Source: Arthrobacter sp. Leaf137 (GTDB lineage Bacteria > Actinomycetota > Actinomycetes > Actinomycetales > Micrococcaceae). Taken from it: a stretch of DNA of 64,000 nucleotides. A program made the translations under genes and the position numbers. Numbering within the stretch: the first letter of the stretch is position 1; each line of letters begins with the position of its first letter. The notes under the pieces are model-generated. The model was not told the origin of the DNA and did no database searches. It worked only from the letters and a program-made list of their open reading frames with translations. Shown here in pieces: positions 25,879 to 34,160 of this stretch. Where the stretch lies: contig NZ_LMOI01000024.1 in NCBI RefSeq assembly GCF_001423525.1, positions 186,001-250,000 of the forward strand, given 5' to 3'.

Positions 25879-27207
25879 TCAGTTCTCTTCATAGATGGTG
25901 GGGATTGCTGCCTCGCCGCGCTGCAGCCGGTTGACCACCGGCGGCAGTTCGGCCATGGAATCGGCGTGCCGCCGGGCCGCCCGCACTACTCCTTCGTGCC
26001 CGGTCCACCCCGGGAGGAGCTCGCCGTTTTTCATGAACTGCTGCAGCAGGACGCGGTCGTTCCCATCGTCTTCAGGGCGGTGGCCCACGCCCACCACCTC
26101 CGCCGTTGCCGTTCCACGGCTGTCCAGCTTGCGCAGCGCATACTTGCGCCCGCCCACGCTGGCCTTGTTCTTGGCGGCCTTGGCCACGGACACATACGCG
26201 CCGTCATCGCCCGTCCGGCTGACCAGCTTGTAGACCATGCTGGCGGTGGGGGCGCCGGAACCGGTGACCAGCGAGGTGCCCACACCGTAGGCGTCCACCG
26301 GAGCGGACTGCAGGGCGGCGATGGCGTACTCGTCGAGATCGGACGTGACCATGATCTTGGTGTTCTCGTTGCCGAGGTCGTCCAGGAGCCGGCGGACCCA
26401 CTGGGCCTGGGCCACGAGGTCACCCGAGTCCAGCCGCACCGCACCCAGCCGGGGACCGGCAATGTCCACGGCCGTGCGGACGGCCTGTTCGACGTCGTAC
26501 GTGTCCACCAGGAGGGAGGTGCCCTCGCCGAGGGAAGCGATCTGCGCCTCGAAGGCTTCGCGTTCGGTGTCATGAAGCAGCGTAAACGAGTGCGCGGCGG
26601 TGCCCACCGTCTTGATGCCGTACCGGATGCCGGCCTCAAGGTTGGAGGTGCTGCCGAAGCCGGCGATCACGGCGGCACGCGCGGCCGAAGCAGCCGCTTC
26701 CTCGTGGGTGCGCCGCGATCCCATCTCAATGCAGGGGCGGCCGCCGGCCGCGCTGACCATGCGCGACGCGGCAGAAGCGATGGCGCTGTCGTGGTTGAGG
26801 ACGGACAGGATGTACGTCTCCAGCATGCAGGCTTCGGCGAACGTACCCTCGACGATCAGGATGGGGGAATTGGGGAAGTAGGCCTCACCCTCCGCGTAGC
26901 CCCAGATGTCACCGGAGAACCGGTAGGAGGCAAGGTACTCCAGCGTGGTGTCATCCACCACCTTGGTGCGGGCCAGGAAATCCAGCTCCGCCTCGCCGAA
27001 GCGGAAGTTGGCGATGCCCTCCAGCAGCCGGCCCGTGCCTGCCACGATGCCGTACCTGCGGCCGTCCGGGAGCCGCCGGGCAAAGGCCTCGAACACCGAC
27101 TTGCGGTGGGCCGCGCCGGAATGGAGCGAAGCCTGCAGCATGGTCAGCTCGTAGTGGTCTGTATAAAAGGACGTGCGGGGATGGTCCCAGCCGGCAGAGG
27201 TACTCAC
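25879..27207 (-). CDS. pncB: Nicotinate phosphoribosyltransferase
   Basis: A 442-residue enzyme that makes nicotinate mononucleotide from nicotinate and PRPP with ATP. Family segments are FYTDHYELTMLQA, EMGSRRTHEEAA, and AVRLDSGDL with the catalytic Asp/Asp region. It is followed directly by pncA. I chose the GTG at 27207, nine codons after the most upstream ATG, because TAGAGT ends seven bases before it and the protein then begins MSTSAGWDHPRTSFYTD. The upstream ATG would place the promoter inside the coding region. Confidence 0.94.
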   Translation of the reverse strand: MSTSAGWDHPRTSFYTDHYELTMLQASLHSGAAHRKSVFEAFARRLPDGRRYGIVAGTGRLLEGIANFRFGEAELDFLARTKVVDDTTLEYLASYRFSGDIWGYAEGEAYFPNSPILIVEGTFAEACMLETYILSVLNHDSAIASAASRMVSAAGGRPCIEMGSRRTHEEAAASAARAAVIAGFGSTSNLEAGIRYGIKTVGTAAHSFTLLHDTEREAFEAQIASLGEGTSLLVDTYDVEQAVRTAVDIAGPRLGAVRLDSGDLVAQAQWVRRLLDDLGNENTKIMVTSDLDEYAIAALQSAPVDAYGVGTSLVTGSGAPTASMVYKLVSRTGDDGAYVSVAKAAKNKASVGGRKYALRKLDSRGTATAEVVGVGHRPEDDGNDRVLLQQFMKNGELLPGWTGHEGVVRAARRHADSMAELPPVVNRLQRGEAAIPTIYEEN

Positions 27208-27214
27208 GAAAATC

Positions 27215-27220
27215 ACTCTA
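27215..27220 (-). promoter_or_regulatory. -10 box for leaderless pncB
   Basis: TAGAGT on the minus strand, ending seven bases before the GTG at 27207. It lies only 13 bp from the oppositely oriented clpS box. Confidence 0.6.
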
Positions 27221-27233
27221 GTAGCCAGCCCCA

Positions 27234-27239
27234 TAGAAT
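27234..27239 (+). promoter_or_regulatory. -10 box for leaderless clpS
   Basis: TAGAAT ends six bases before the ATG at 27246. Its -35 region would overlap the pncB -10 box. Confidence 0.6.
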
Positions 27240-27245
27240 GGACAG

Positions 27246-27608
27246 ATGACCATTAGCGTTGCGCCCGGCCCTGACACGCAGGAGGGCACCCGGACCGGAA
27301 CAGCGGAGTCCACAGACACCCTGGCCGCCCCGGACATCCCCTGGAACCTGGTGATCTGGAACGATCCCGTCAACCTCATGAGCTACGTCAGCTACGTTTT
27401 CCAAAGCTATTTCGGATATTCGGAGACCAAGGCGAACAAGCTCATGATGGAGGTCCACAAGAAGGGCCGGTCCATCGTGACGCACGGCAGCAAGGAACAG
27501 GTGGAGCGCCACGCGGTGGCCATGCACGGCTTCGGGCTGTGGGCCACCGTGGAAAAGGCAAGCGGCACGTCCGGCAACTCCGGCCAGGGCAAGGGGAAAC
27601 GTGGCTAA
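27246..27608 (+). CDS. clpS: ATP-dependent Clp protease adaptor ClpS
   Basis: A 120-residue adaptor that delivers N-degron substrates to ClpC/ClpP. The core WNLVIWNDPVNLMSYVSYVF forms the substrate pocket and HGSKEQVERHAVAMHGFGLWATVE the ClpC-contact face. N- and C-terminal tails are low complexity. It overlaps the next gene by eight bases. Neighbours (pncB, DUF2017, murI) match the conserved actinobacterial order. Confidence 0.93.
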   Translation: MTISVAPGPDTQEGTRTGTAESTDTLAAPDIPWNLVIWNDPVNLMSYVSYVFQSYFGYSETKANKLMMEVHKKGRSIVTHGSKEQVERHAVAMHGFGLWATVEKASGTSGNSGQGKGKRG

Positions 27609-28167
27609 GGCATTCAAGTACGGACTCAAGGGCATCACCGGATTCCTGGAACCAACCGAGCGCGAACTCCTGCGGAGCCTGATTGCCGATGTCATCTCCA
27701 TGCTGCAGCCGGAGGAACGCGAAGGCCAGGACCCGCTGGCGGCACTTATCGGGCTGGACATGGACGTGGTGGAGCCCACCGACCGTGCGGTCAGGCGGTT
27801 GCTGCCGAACGTGGTCAAGGACGACGGCGCCGCCTCGCTGGAGTTCCGCCAGCTCACCGAGCGCTCGCTGCGGGAAACCAAGATCGGAGCGTTGCGGGCC
27901 GCGGCGCTGGACCTGGACAAGGACGAGATCGTCCTGACCACCGAGGGCGCGAAGCACTGGTCCGCCGCGCTGAACGACGTCCGCCTGGTGCTGGCCGAAC
28001 GGCTGGACATCCGCGACGAACAGGACGCCGAACACGTCCACCTGATGCAGGACTGGTCCCAGGCCGAAGACGTGGAAAGCTACCTGGCGCTGGTCTACAA
28101 CTTCACCACCTGGCTGCAGGAATCACTGGTGCAGGCCATGCTGCAGTCGATGGAAACCCGCCGGTGA
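27601..28167 (+). CDS. DUF2017 family protein
   Basis: A 188-residue, mostly helical protein starting with GTG inside the clpS end. The conserved parts are FLEPTERELLRSLIADVISML and EVLTTEGAKHW-like (IVLTTEGAKHWSAALNDVRLVLAERLDI). The family always sits after clpS in actinobacteria, and translational coupling implies a shared job in Clp-dependent proteolysis or its control. No biochemical function is established. Confidence 0.85.
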   Translation: MAKAFKYGLKGITGFLEPTERELLRSLIADVISMLQPEEREGQDPLAALIGLDMDVVEPTDRAVRRLLPNVVKDDGAASLEFRQLTERSLRETKIGALRAAALDLDKDEIVLTTEGAKHWSAALNDVRLVLAERLDIRDEQDAEHVHLMQDWSQAEDVESYLALVYNFTTWLQESLVQAMLQSMETRR

Positions 28168-28272
28168 GCGGCCGCCGCCACGCCGGCAGCCGGGCCTGTG
28201 ACACATCAGACACGAGTTCCAGGCCACAACATGATGGCTGAGGCTTCAGGGAAGACCTATCCTCGAATAATC

Positions 28273-29313
28273 ATGACAACAGCCTCGAGCAAGGAGCCGT
28301 CAGCGGTCGCTGCACAGGCGTCCGCAGCCAGCGCCCTTCCCGCAGCGGCGCTGGAAACCCGGCCCATCGGCGTTTTCGACTCCGGCGTAGGCGGCCTCAC
28401 GGTGGCCCGCTCCATCATCGACCAGCTGCCCAATGAGTCCATCCTTTACGTGGGAGATACGGCGCACGGGCCTTACGGGCCGCTGCCCATCGCCGAAGTC
28501 CGCGCCAATGCCCTCGGCGTCATGGACGAACTGGTGGACTCCGGCGTCAAGCTGCTCACCATAGCCTGCAACTCGGCGTCGGCCGCGGTGCTCCGGGACG
28601 CCCGCGAACGGTACACGGCCAAGTACGGCATCCCTGTCATTGAAGTCATCCAGCCCGCGGTCCGCCGAGCCGTGGCGGCCACCCGCTCCGGGCGGGTGGG
28701 CGTCATCGGCACCTCCGCCACTGTCGGCTCCCGTGCCTACGAGGACACCTTCGCCGCAGCCCCGGACCTGCACATCACCTCCGTGGCCTGTCCTGAGTTC
28801 GTCAGCTACGTCGAGGCCGGCATCACCACCGGGCCGGAGTTGCTTGCCGTTGCCGAGGAATACCTGGCACCCCTGAAGGCCTCGGGCGTGGACACCGTGG
28901 TGCTGGGCTGCACCCACTACCCGCTGCTGACCGGCGTCATCTCCTACGTCATGGGGGCGGATGTCACCCTCGTCTCCAGCGCCGAGGAAACCGCCAAGGA
29001 CGTGTACCGGGCCTTGGCAACCAACAACCTGCAGCGCACGGCGGCCGCCCCGCCGGAGCACCATTTCGTGGCCACCGGCGATGCCGCGCAGTTCGAGACA
29101 CTGGCCAGGCGGTTCCTCGGGCCCGAGGTGCTGTCCGTCCGCCACGTGGACCACGTTGCCGCCCAGTACCCCACGGGCAGCCTGGCCCGCATCACGCCCG
29201 AGATGATCGCCGCCGCCCAGAGCGCGCGGACCCGGCCACGGATCTCCAACTTCGTGGACCGCGCTCTTGCGGACACCGGCCCCGCCGGCAGCACCGGGGG
29301 GACCGGCCTGTGA
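28273..29313 (+). CDS. murI: Glutamate racemase
   Basis: A 346-residue enzyme making D-glutamate for peptidoglycan. Family motifs: IGVFDSGVGGLTV, catalytic Cys in TIACNSASAA and second catalytic Cys in LGCTHYPLL. The roughly 35-residue Ala/Ser-rich N-terminus and the C-terminal tail make it longer than the usual 270 residues. I chose the ATG at 28273; an earlier GTG at 28198 would add a tail with no family match. The stop overlaps the next start as GTGA. Confidence 0.92.
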   Translation: MTTASSKEPSAVAAQASAASALPAAALETRPIGVFDSGVGGLTVARSIIDQLPNESILYVGDTAHGPYGPLPIAEVRANALGVMDELVDSGVKLLTIACNSASAAVLRDARERYTAKYGIPVIEVIQPAVRRAVAATRSGRVGVIGTSATVGSRAYEDTFAAAPDLHITSVACPEFVSYVEAGITTGPELLAVAEEYLAPLKASGVDTVVLGCTHYPLLTGVISYVMGADVTLVSSAEETAKDVYRALATNNLQRTAAAPPEHHFVATGDAAQFETLARRFLGPEVLSVRHVDHVAAQYPTGSLARITPEMIAAAQSARTRPRISNFVDRALADTGPAGSTGGTGL

Positions 29314-30107
29314 AGCTCACCATCGTCGGCTGCACCGGCTCGTTCCCCGGCCCCGGGTCCCCGGCATCGTGCTACCTCCTGACGGCCACCGACGGGGAGC
29401 GGACCTGGAAAGTGGTCATGGACCTCGGCAGCGGTGCGCTCGGCGCCATCCAGCGCTACACGGACCTGGAGGACATCGACGCGATCTTCCTCACCCACCT
29501 GCACCCGGACCACTGCATGGACCTGTGCGGACTGCACGTCGCCGTCCGCTGGAAGCCCGGCGGCTGGGACCGCGGCCGCATTCCCGTCTGGGGGCCGGCC
29601 GCCACCGCCGACAGGATGGCCACCGCGTACGGGCTGGACCTGGACCCCGGGATGCACGAGGAATTCGACTTCACCAACTGGAGTGAACGCCGGCCCGTTA
29701 CGGTTGGCCCCTTCACGGTGACGCCTTACGCCGTGAACCATCCCGTGGAGGAGGCGTACGCACTCCGGGTAGAGGTGGTGGAACCGGACAAGGACGGCAA
29801 CCCGGTGGCCCGGACGCTCACCTACTCCGGGGATACGGACTCCTGCCCCGGCCTGGAAGAGGCAGCGAAAAACGCCGACCTGTTCCTGTGCGAGGCGGCC
29901 TTCGAGGAAGGCCGCGATGACGGGATCAAGGATGTCCACCTCACCGGCAAGCGCGCCGGCGAAGCAGCAGCGGCCGCTAACGCCCGCAGGCTCCTGCTGA
30001 CCCACATTCCTGTCTGGACCTCGCAGACCACCGTCATGGCTGAAGCGCGCCCGGTTTTCCCGGGTGATGTTGCCGTGGCCGTGGCCGGAGTGCACTACAC
30101 CATCTAG
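29310..30107 (+). CDS. Metallo-beta-lactamase fold hydrolase
   Basis: A 265-residue RNase Z/phosphodiesterase-like hydrolase. The metal site is THLHPDHCMDL (HxHxDH), with Asp in SGDTDSC and a late His in LTHIPVW. It is the conserved partner between murI and rph in actinobacteria and is translationally coupled to murI. Relation to cyclic-nucleotide phosphodiesterases is possible; a role in RNA processing would fit the rph neighbour. The substrate is not established. Confidence 0.85.
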   Translation: MKLTIVGCTGSFPGPGSPASCYLLTATDGERTWKVVMDLGSGALGAIQRYTDLEDIDAIFLTHLHPDHCMDLCGLHVAVRWKPGGWDRGRIPVWGPAATADRMATAYGLDLDPGMHEEFDFTNWSERRPVTVGPFTVTPYAVNHPVEEAYALRVEVVEPDKDGNPVARTLTYSGDTDSCPGLEEAAKNADLFLCEAAFEEGRDDGIKDVHLTGKRAGEAAAAANARRLLLTHIPVWTSQTTVMAEARPVFPGDVAVAVAGVHYTI

Positions 30108-30159
30108 CAGCCGGTTCAGCTTGCCCGGCTGCCGGGGCGGACCGGGCCCTGGCACTCGA

Positions 30160-30165
30160 TAAGCT
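30160..30165 (+). promoter_or_regulatory. -10 box for leaderless rph
   Basis: TAAGCT ends six bases before the ATG at 30172. Confidence 0.55.
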
Positions 30166-30171
30166 AAAGGC

Positions 30172-30930
30172 ATGACTTCTGAAGCAACTGCAGTGCCCAT
30201 TGTGCGCGCCGACGGCCGCGCCCCCGACCAGCTCCGGCCCATCAGCATCACCCGCGGATGGTCCAACCAGGCTGAAGGTTCGGCGCTGATCGAATTCGGC
30301 AACACCAGGGTCCTGTGCACCGCTTCCCTGACCGCCGGGGTCCCGCGCTGGCTCAAGGGGGAGGGCAGGGGCTGGGTCACCGCCGAATACGCCATGCTCC
30401 CGCGCGCCACCAACACCCGCTCCGACCGGGAGTCCGTCAAGGGCAAGATCGGCGGCCGCACCCATGAGATCTCCCGGCTCATCGGCCGGTCCCTGCGCTC
30501 GATCATCGACACCAAGGCCCTCGGTGAGAACACCATCGTCCTGGACTGCGACGTCCTCCAGGCCGATGGCGGCACCCGGACCGCGGCGATCACCGGCGCC
30601 TACGTGGCCCTCGCCGACGCCATCCGCTTCGCCCGCGACAACAAGCTGATCGCGCGGAACGCCCAGCCGCTGACTGACACCATCGCTGCCGTCTCCGTCG
30701 GTATCATCGACGGCGTTCCAATGCTGGACCTGCCCTACGTCGAGGACGTCCGGGCTGAGACGGACATGAACGTTGTAGTCACCGGTTCCGGCAAATTCGT
30801 GGAGGTCCAGGGCACCGCCGAGGGCGCGCCCTTCGACCGGGACGAACTGAACCAGCTCCTGGACCTGGCGCTGCTGGGCACCACCCAGCTCGCCGCCATC
30901 CAGCGCGAGACGCTGGCGGACACCCTGTGA
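30172..30930 (+). CDS. rph: Ribonuclease PH
   Basis: A 252-residue phosphorolytic 3'-5' exoribonuclease that trims tRNA precursors. Motifs: EGSALIEFGNTRVLC, GWVTAEYAMLPRAT, ESVKGKIGGRTHEISRLIGRSLR and DCDVLQADGGTRTAAITG. It ends by overlapping the rdgB GTG (GTGA). Because its own -10 box lies just upstream, rph and rdgB can be transcribed separately from murI. Confidence 0.96.
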   Translation: MTSEATAVPIVRADGRAPDQLRPISITRGWSNQAEGSALIEFGNTRVLCTASLTAGVPRWLKGEGRGWVTAEYAMLPRATNTRSDRESVKGKIGGRTHEISRLIGRSLRSIIDTKALGENTIVLDCDVLQADGGTRTAAITGAYVALADAIRFARDNKLIARNAQPLTDTIAAVSVGIIDGVPMLDLPYVEDVRAETDMNVVVTGSGKFVEVQGTAEGAPFDRDELNQLLDLALLGTTQLAAIQRETLADTL

Positions 30931-31580
30931 GTGCTGCGGCCACCCCGCGGCTGGTCCTTGCCACGCACAACAAGGGCAAGCTGCGGGAGCTGCGCGAGCT
31001 CCTGCGCGGCCAGGTGCCGGGGCTCGACGTCGATACCCAGGTGGTGGATGCGGCTGCGGCGGGTGCGCCGGACGTCGTCGAAACGGGCGTCACCTTTGCC
31101 GAAAACTCGCTGCTGAAGGCCCGCGCCGTCGCCGAAGCAACGGGCCTGGTGGCCATAGCCGATGACTCGGGCCTTGCCGTCGATGTGATGGGCGGCGCGC
31201 CGGGCATTTTCTCGGCGCGGTGGTCCGGCAGGCACGGCGACGACGAAGCCAACCTCAATCTCCTCCTGGGCCAGCTCTCCGATGTGCCGGACCAGCACCG
31301 CGGTGCCGCGTTCGTCTGTGCAGCGGCCCTGGCTGTCCCGGCAGCCGAGGGGGAGGACACGCGCGAGGTGGTGGAGTACGGGCAGCTCGAGGGCGTCCTG
31401 CTGCGCGAGCCCCGCGGGGCGGGCGGTTTCGGTTATGACCCCATCCTGCAGCCGGCCGGCCACGACCGCAGCTGTGCCGAGCTGTCGGCCGCGGAGAAGA
31501 ACGCCATCAGCCACCGCGGCAAGGCCTTCCGTGCCCTGCTGCCGTCCATCGTGGCGGCACTGGAAGCGCAGCCCGCCTGA
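30927..31580 (+). CDS. rdgB: Non-canonical purine NTP pyrophosphatase (RdgB/HAM1)
   Basis: A 217-residue enzyme that hydrolyses dITP, XTP and similar nucleotides to keep damaged bases out of DNA. Motifs: LATHNKGKLREL, TFAENSLLKARAVA, ADDSGLAVDVMGGAPGIFSARW, GFGYDPI and ISHRGKAF. It overlaps rph by four bases and ends just before a strong terminator. Confidence 0.95.
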   Translation: MSAAATPRLVLATHNKGKLRELRELLRGQVPGLDVDTQVVDAAAAGAPDVVETGVTFAENSLLKARAVAEATGLVAIADDSGLAVDVMGGAPGIFSARWSGRHGDDEANLNLLLGQLSDVPDQHRGAAFVCAAALAVPAAEGEDTREVVEYGQLEGVLLREPRGAGGFGYDPILQPAGHDRSCAELSAAEKNAISHRGKAFRALLPSIVAALEAQPA

Positions 31581-31621
31581 GGCCGGGCTGACCCGGGAAC
31601 GGCCCGGAAAAATACATGAAA

Positions 31622-31657
31622 AAAGGCGCGGTCCCCATCGAGGGGGACCGCGCCTTT
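31622..31657. terminator. Bidirectional intrinsic terminator
   Basis: A 15-bp perfect inverted repeat (31622-31636 and 31643-31657) with A-rich left and TTT right ends, between convergent rdgB and the DedA gene. Confidence 0.88.
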
Positions 31658-31669
31658 CGCCATCCGCCC

Positions 31670-32461
31670 CTAGGGGTGGCGGGGAGTCTTGTGTTCGTCC
31701 TCCGGAGTGTGTTCCTCAATGAACTCGTCCACGGCGTCGGTACCGTAGGCCCTGGCCTGCCGCTTGGCGGACATGCCGCGCAGGACCTCGATGCCGATGG
31801 GCAGCACAGATACCAGCACGATGGCGATGAAGATGACGTCCAGGTTGTCCCGCACCCACGGGACCTTGTCACCGAGGAGGAAGCCGAGCAGCGTCACACC
31901 GCCACCCCAGAGCACCGCACCGATGACGTTGTAGAGGAAGAACTTCTTGCGGTCCATCTGCGCCACGCCCACGATGACCGGCACGAAAGTCCGGATGATG
32001 GGGACGAAGCGGGCCAGGATCAGTGCCTTGCCGCCGTGCTTTTCGAAGAACGCGTGGGCGTTCTCCACGTTTTCCCGCTTGAACAGCCGCGAATTCGGCT
32101 TGTTGAAGATGGCAGGGCCCGCCTTGGACCCGATGAAGTAGCCGGTCTGGTTGCCGATGATGGCCGAAATCACAATCAGCAGGGCAAGCAGCCACACGTT
32201 GAACTTGATGGTGTCCGTGGCAACCAGCAGGCCCGCCGTGAACAGCATGGAATCGCCGGGGAGGAAGAAGCCCACCAGCAGGCCGGTCTCCGCGAAGACG
32301 ATGCCGCACACCAGCAGGACCACCCATGGCGCCAGGGCAGGATCTGCCAGGAAGATCTGGGGGTTCAGCCAGTCGGGGAGGAAGGAAGCCAGCTGCGGCT
32401 GGACCGGTCCTGCACCGCCCAGCATGGACACAGCAAGGTGGTTCATCAGGGGAAAGTTCAC
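31670..32461 (-). CDS. DedA family membrane protein
   Basis: A 263-residue protein of the DedA/SNARE-associated (VTT) family. Typical pieces are FAETGLLVGFFLPGDSML, GYFIGSKAGP and ARFVPIIRTFVPVIVGVAQM, with about five membrane helices. Family members act as phospholipid scramblases or flippases (for example undecaprenyl phosphate recycling). The C-terminal tail is charged. I chose the GTG at 32461 because TACCCT ends six bases upstream; the ATG at 32446 lacks a ribosome binding site. Confidence 0.9.
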   Translation of the reverse strand: MNFPLMNHLAVSMLGGAGPVQPQLASFLPDWLNPQIFLADPALAPWVVLLVCGIVFAETGLLVGFFLPGDSMLFTAGLLVATDTIKFNVWLLALLIVISAIIGNQTGYFIGSKAGPAIFNKPNSRLFKRENVENAHAFFEKHGGKALILARFVPIIRTFVPVIVGVAQMDRKKFFLYNVIGAVLWGGGVTLLGFLLGDKVPWVRDNLDVIFIAIVLVSVLPIGIEVLRGMSAKRQARAYGTDAVDEFIEEHTPEDEHKTPRHP

Positions 32462-32467
32462 CCTTCA

Positions 32468-32473
32468 AGGGTA
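32468..32473 (-). promoter_or_regulatory. -10 box for leaderless dedA
   Basis: TACCCT on the minus strand, ending six bases before the GTG at 32461. Confidence 0.45.
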
Positions 32474-32541
32474 CTTGACGGGCCTGCGCCGGGCGGTCCG
32501 GACTGGCCTGCAGCCTGTCGGGTCCGGGCGCCTTCCGGCGG

Positions 32542-32547
32542 TAAGGT
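32542..32547 (+). promoter_or_regulatory. -10 box for leaderless exonuclease gene
   Basis: TAAGGT ends seven bases before the GTG at 32555. It fixes the start inside a much longer open frame. Confidence 0.55.
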
Positions 32548-32554
32548 TGCTGGC

Positions 32555-33565
32555 GTGGGTTTGGACTTTACGGCGATTGACTTTGAAACGGCGAACGGCT
32601 TCAGGGGCTCTCCCTGTGCAGTGGGCCTGACGAAAGTCCGCGGCGGCCAGGTGGTGGAGGAAGCGGCGTGGCTGATGCGGCCACCTGCGGACCATGACCA
32701 TTTCGAGTACCACAACGTGCGGATCCACGGCATCACCGCCGCGGACGTTGCGGGCCGGCCCCGCTTCGGTGACCTGTTTCCTGAAATTGGGGCCTTCATC
32801 GGCGACGACGTGCTGGCAGCCCACAATGCCGCCTTCGACCTGGGTGTGATCCGGTCGGCCCTGGAGGTCTCCGGACTTCCCGGCCCCGCGTACGACTACG
32901 TCTGCACCGTGATGCTGTCCCGCCGGTGCTACTCCCTGGTGTCCAACTCCCTGCCGTTCGCTGCGGAGGAGGCCGGCGTCCCGTTGCTCCGGCACCACGA
33001 CGCTGCGGAGGATGCCCGTGCCTGCGCCGGTATCCTGATTGACATCGCCCGGCGCAACGGGGCCAACAGCCTGGCCGAGCTCTATCTTTCACTGGGGCTC
33101 GTGATGCCCCGGCAGCACGCGTTCGATCCAGCGGTGGACCAGTTGTCCAAGCAAAGCCTGACCGCCCTTGCCGGCGGGTCGGGGAACGGGGCCGCGCTGG
33201 TCCGGCCCTTCCAGTCCGGCTGGCCGGACGAGGGCCCCAACCCGGAGCCCAACCCGGATGCGGAGCCCGGCCATCCCCTCTACGGGCAGACAGTGGTCTT
33301 CACCGGTCAGTTGTCCATCGGGCGGCCGGAGGCGAAGGTCCGTTCGGCCGAGGCCGGCGCCCGGACGGAAAGCCGGGTGACCGGCAGGACCACAGTCCTG
33401 GTGGTCGGTGACGGATTCGTAGCCGCGGACCTCCGTTCCGGGCGGCTGACGGGCAAGGCCCGCAGGGTGCTTGAGCTCCACGACCGCGGGCAGGCCATTG
33501 AGGTGCTGTCCGAGGGGGAGTTCCTGCAGATGGTGGGGAGCATGGCGGGCGCAGCAACCGCGTAG
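32555..33565 (+). CDS. DnaQ-like 3'-5' exonuclease with C-terminal BRCT domain
   Basis: A 336-residue protein. The N-terminal DEDDh exonuclease has Asp9 and Glu11 (AIDFETAN), Asp95 (AHNAAFDLG), His148 and Asp153 (HHDAAEDA). A Pro-rich linker leads to a BRCT domain (YGQTVVFTGQLSIGR..VLVVGDG, about residues 240-325) like that of NAD-dependent ligases and replication factors. A DNA-repair or replication-proofreading accessory role is likely. The frame is open to 31616, but the family match and the -10 box put the start at 32555. Confidence 0.88.
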   Translation: MGLDFTAIDFETANGFRGSPCAVGLTKVRGGQVVEEAAWLMRPPADHDHFEYHNVRIHGITAADVAGRPRFGDLFPEIGAFIGDDVLAAHNAAFDLGVIRSALEVSGLPGPAYDYVCTVMLSRRCYSLVSNSLPFAAEEAGVPLLRHHDAAEDARACAGILIDIARRNGANSLAELYLSLGLVMPRQHAFDPAVDQLSKQSLTALAGGSGNGAALVRPFQSGWPDEGPNPEPNPDAEPGHPLYGQTVVFTGQLSIGRPEAKVRSAEAGARTESRVTGRTTVLVVGDGFVAADLRSGRLTGKARRVLELHDRGQAIEVLSEGEFLQMVGSMAGAATA

Positions 33566-33671
33566 CCTCCCTGCATGCCAAGTTGCCACCGCAGGCAGGC
33601 CAAGCGGCGTTTCCCCACCGCATGGAGTTCACGGGAAGCAACAATCCTTTCCCCCGGCAGCGGCCCGATCC

Positions 33672-33677
33672 TAGCCT
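33672..33677 (+). promoter_or_regulatory. -10 box for leaderless DUF4395 gene
   Basis: TAGCCT ends six bases before the ATG at 33684. Confidence 0.5.
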
Positions 33678-33683
33678 TGCACC

Positions 33684-34160
33684 ATGAGCCTCTTCGCCTT
33701 CCCCAACCCCGTTAACGAGTACGCGGCCCGCGTCACTGCAGGCCTGGTGGTGCTCGCGGCGATTGGCACAGCATTGAGCGGTTCCGTCTGGGGGCTGGCG
33801 GCCATCGCCGCGGGGTTCTGGCTGAGGCTGCTGTTCGGCCCGCGGATCTCGCCGCTGGCATTGCTGTCTGTGAAGGTCATCACGCCGCGGCTGGGCAAGG
33901 TCAAGCTCGTGGCCGGACCGCCTAAACGGTTCGCCCAAGGGATGGGCGCGGTGGTGTCAACCGCGGCGCTTATCCTGTTCATCGCCGGTGCCGTACCGGC
34001 GTCGTGGGCTGTCCTGGGCGTCCTGATCGCGGCGGCCTCGCTGGAGGCATTCCTGGCGTTCTGCCTGGGCTGCGTGATCTTCGGCTGGCTTCAGCGCCGC
34101 GGGTTGATTCCGGCGGACGTCTGCGAAGCGTGCCACAACATCAGCCTTCGCCGGTTGTGA
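33684..34160 (+). CDS. DUF4395 family membrane protein
   Basis: A 158-residue protein with about four membrane helices, starting FAFPNPVNEYAARVTAG, as in the DUF4395 family. Cysteines lie in FCLGC and the C-terminal CEAC, a possible redox or metal pair. DUF4395 genes often sit beside thioredoxin or rhodanese genes elsewhere; that is not the case here. Its 3' end overlaps the opposite-strand ADP-ribosylglycohydrolase gene by 20 bp. Confidence 0.82.
   Translation: MSLFAFPNPVNEYAARVTAGLVVLAAIGTALSGSVWGLAAIAAGFWLRLLFGPRISPLALLSVKVITPRLGKVKLVAGPPKRFAQGMGAVVSTAALILFIAGAVPASWAVLGVLIAAASLEAFLAFCLGCVIFGWLQRRGLIPADVCEACHNISLRRL

Noticed and set aside
25966..27249. A 427-codon plus-strand frame opposite pncB
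   Set aside because: pncB on the minus strand has complete family motifs; the frame starts inside it and has no match.
31616..32554. Upstream extension of the exonuclease frame
   Set aside because: It would run through the terminator and antisense to dedA; the family N-terminus and a -10 box place the start at 32555.
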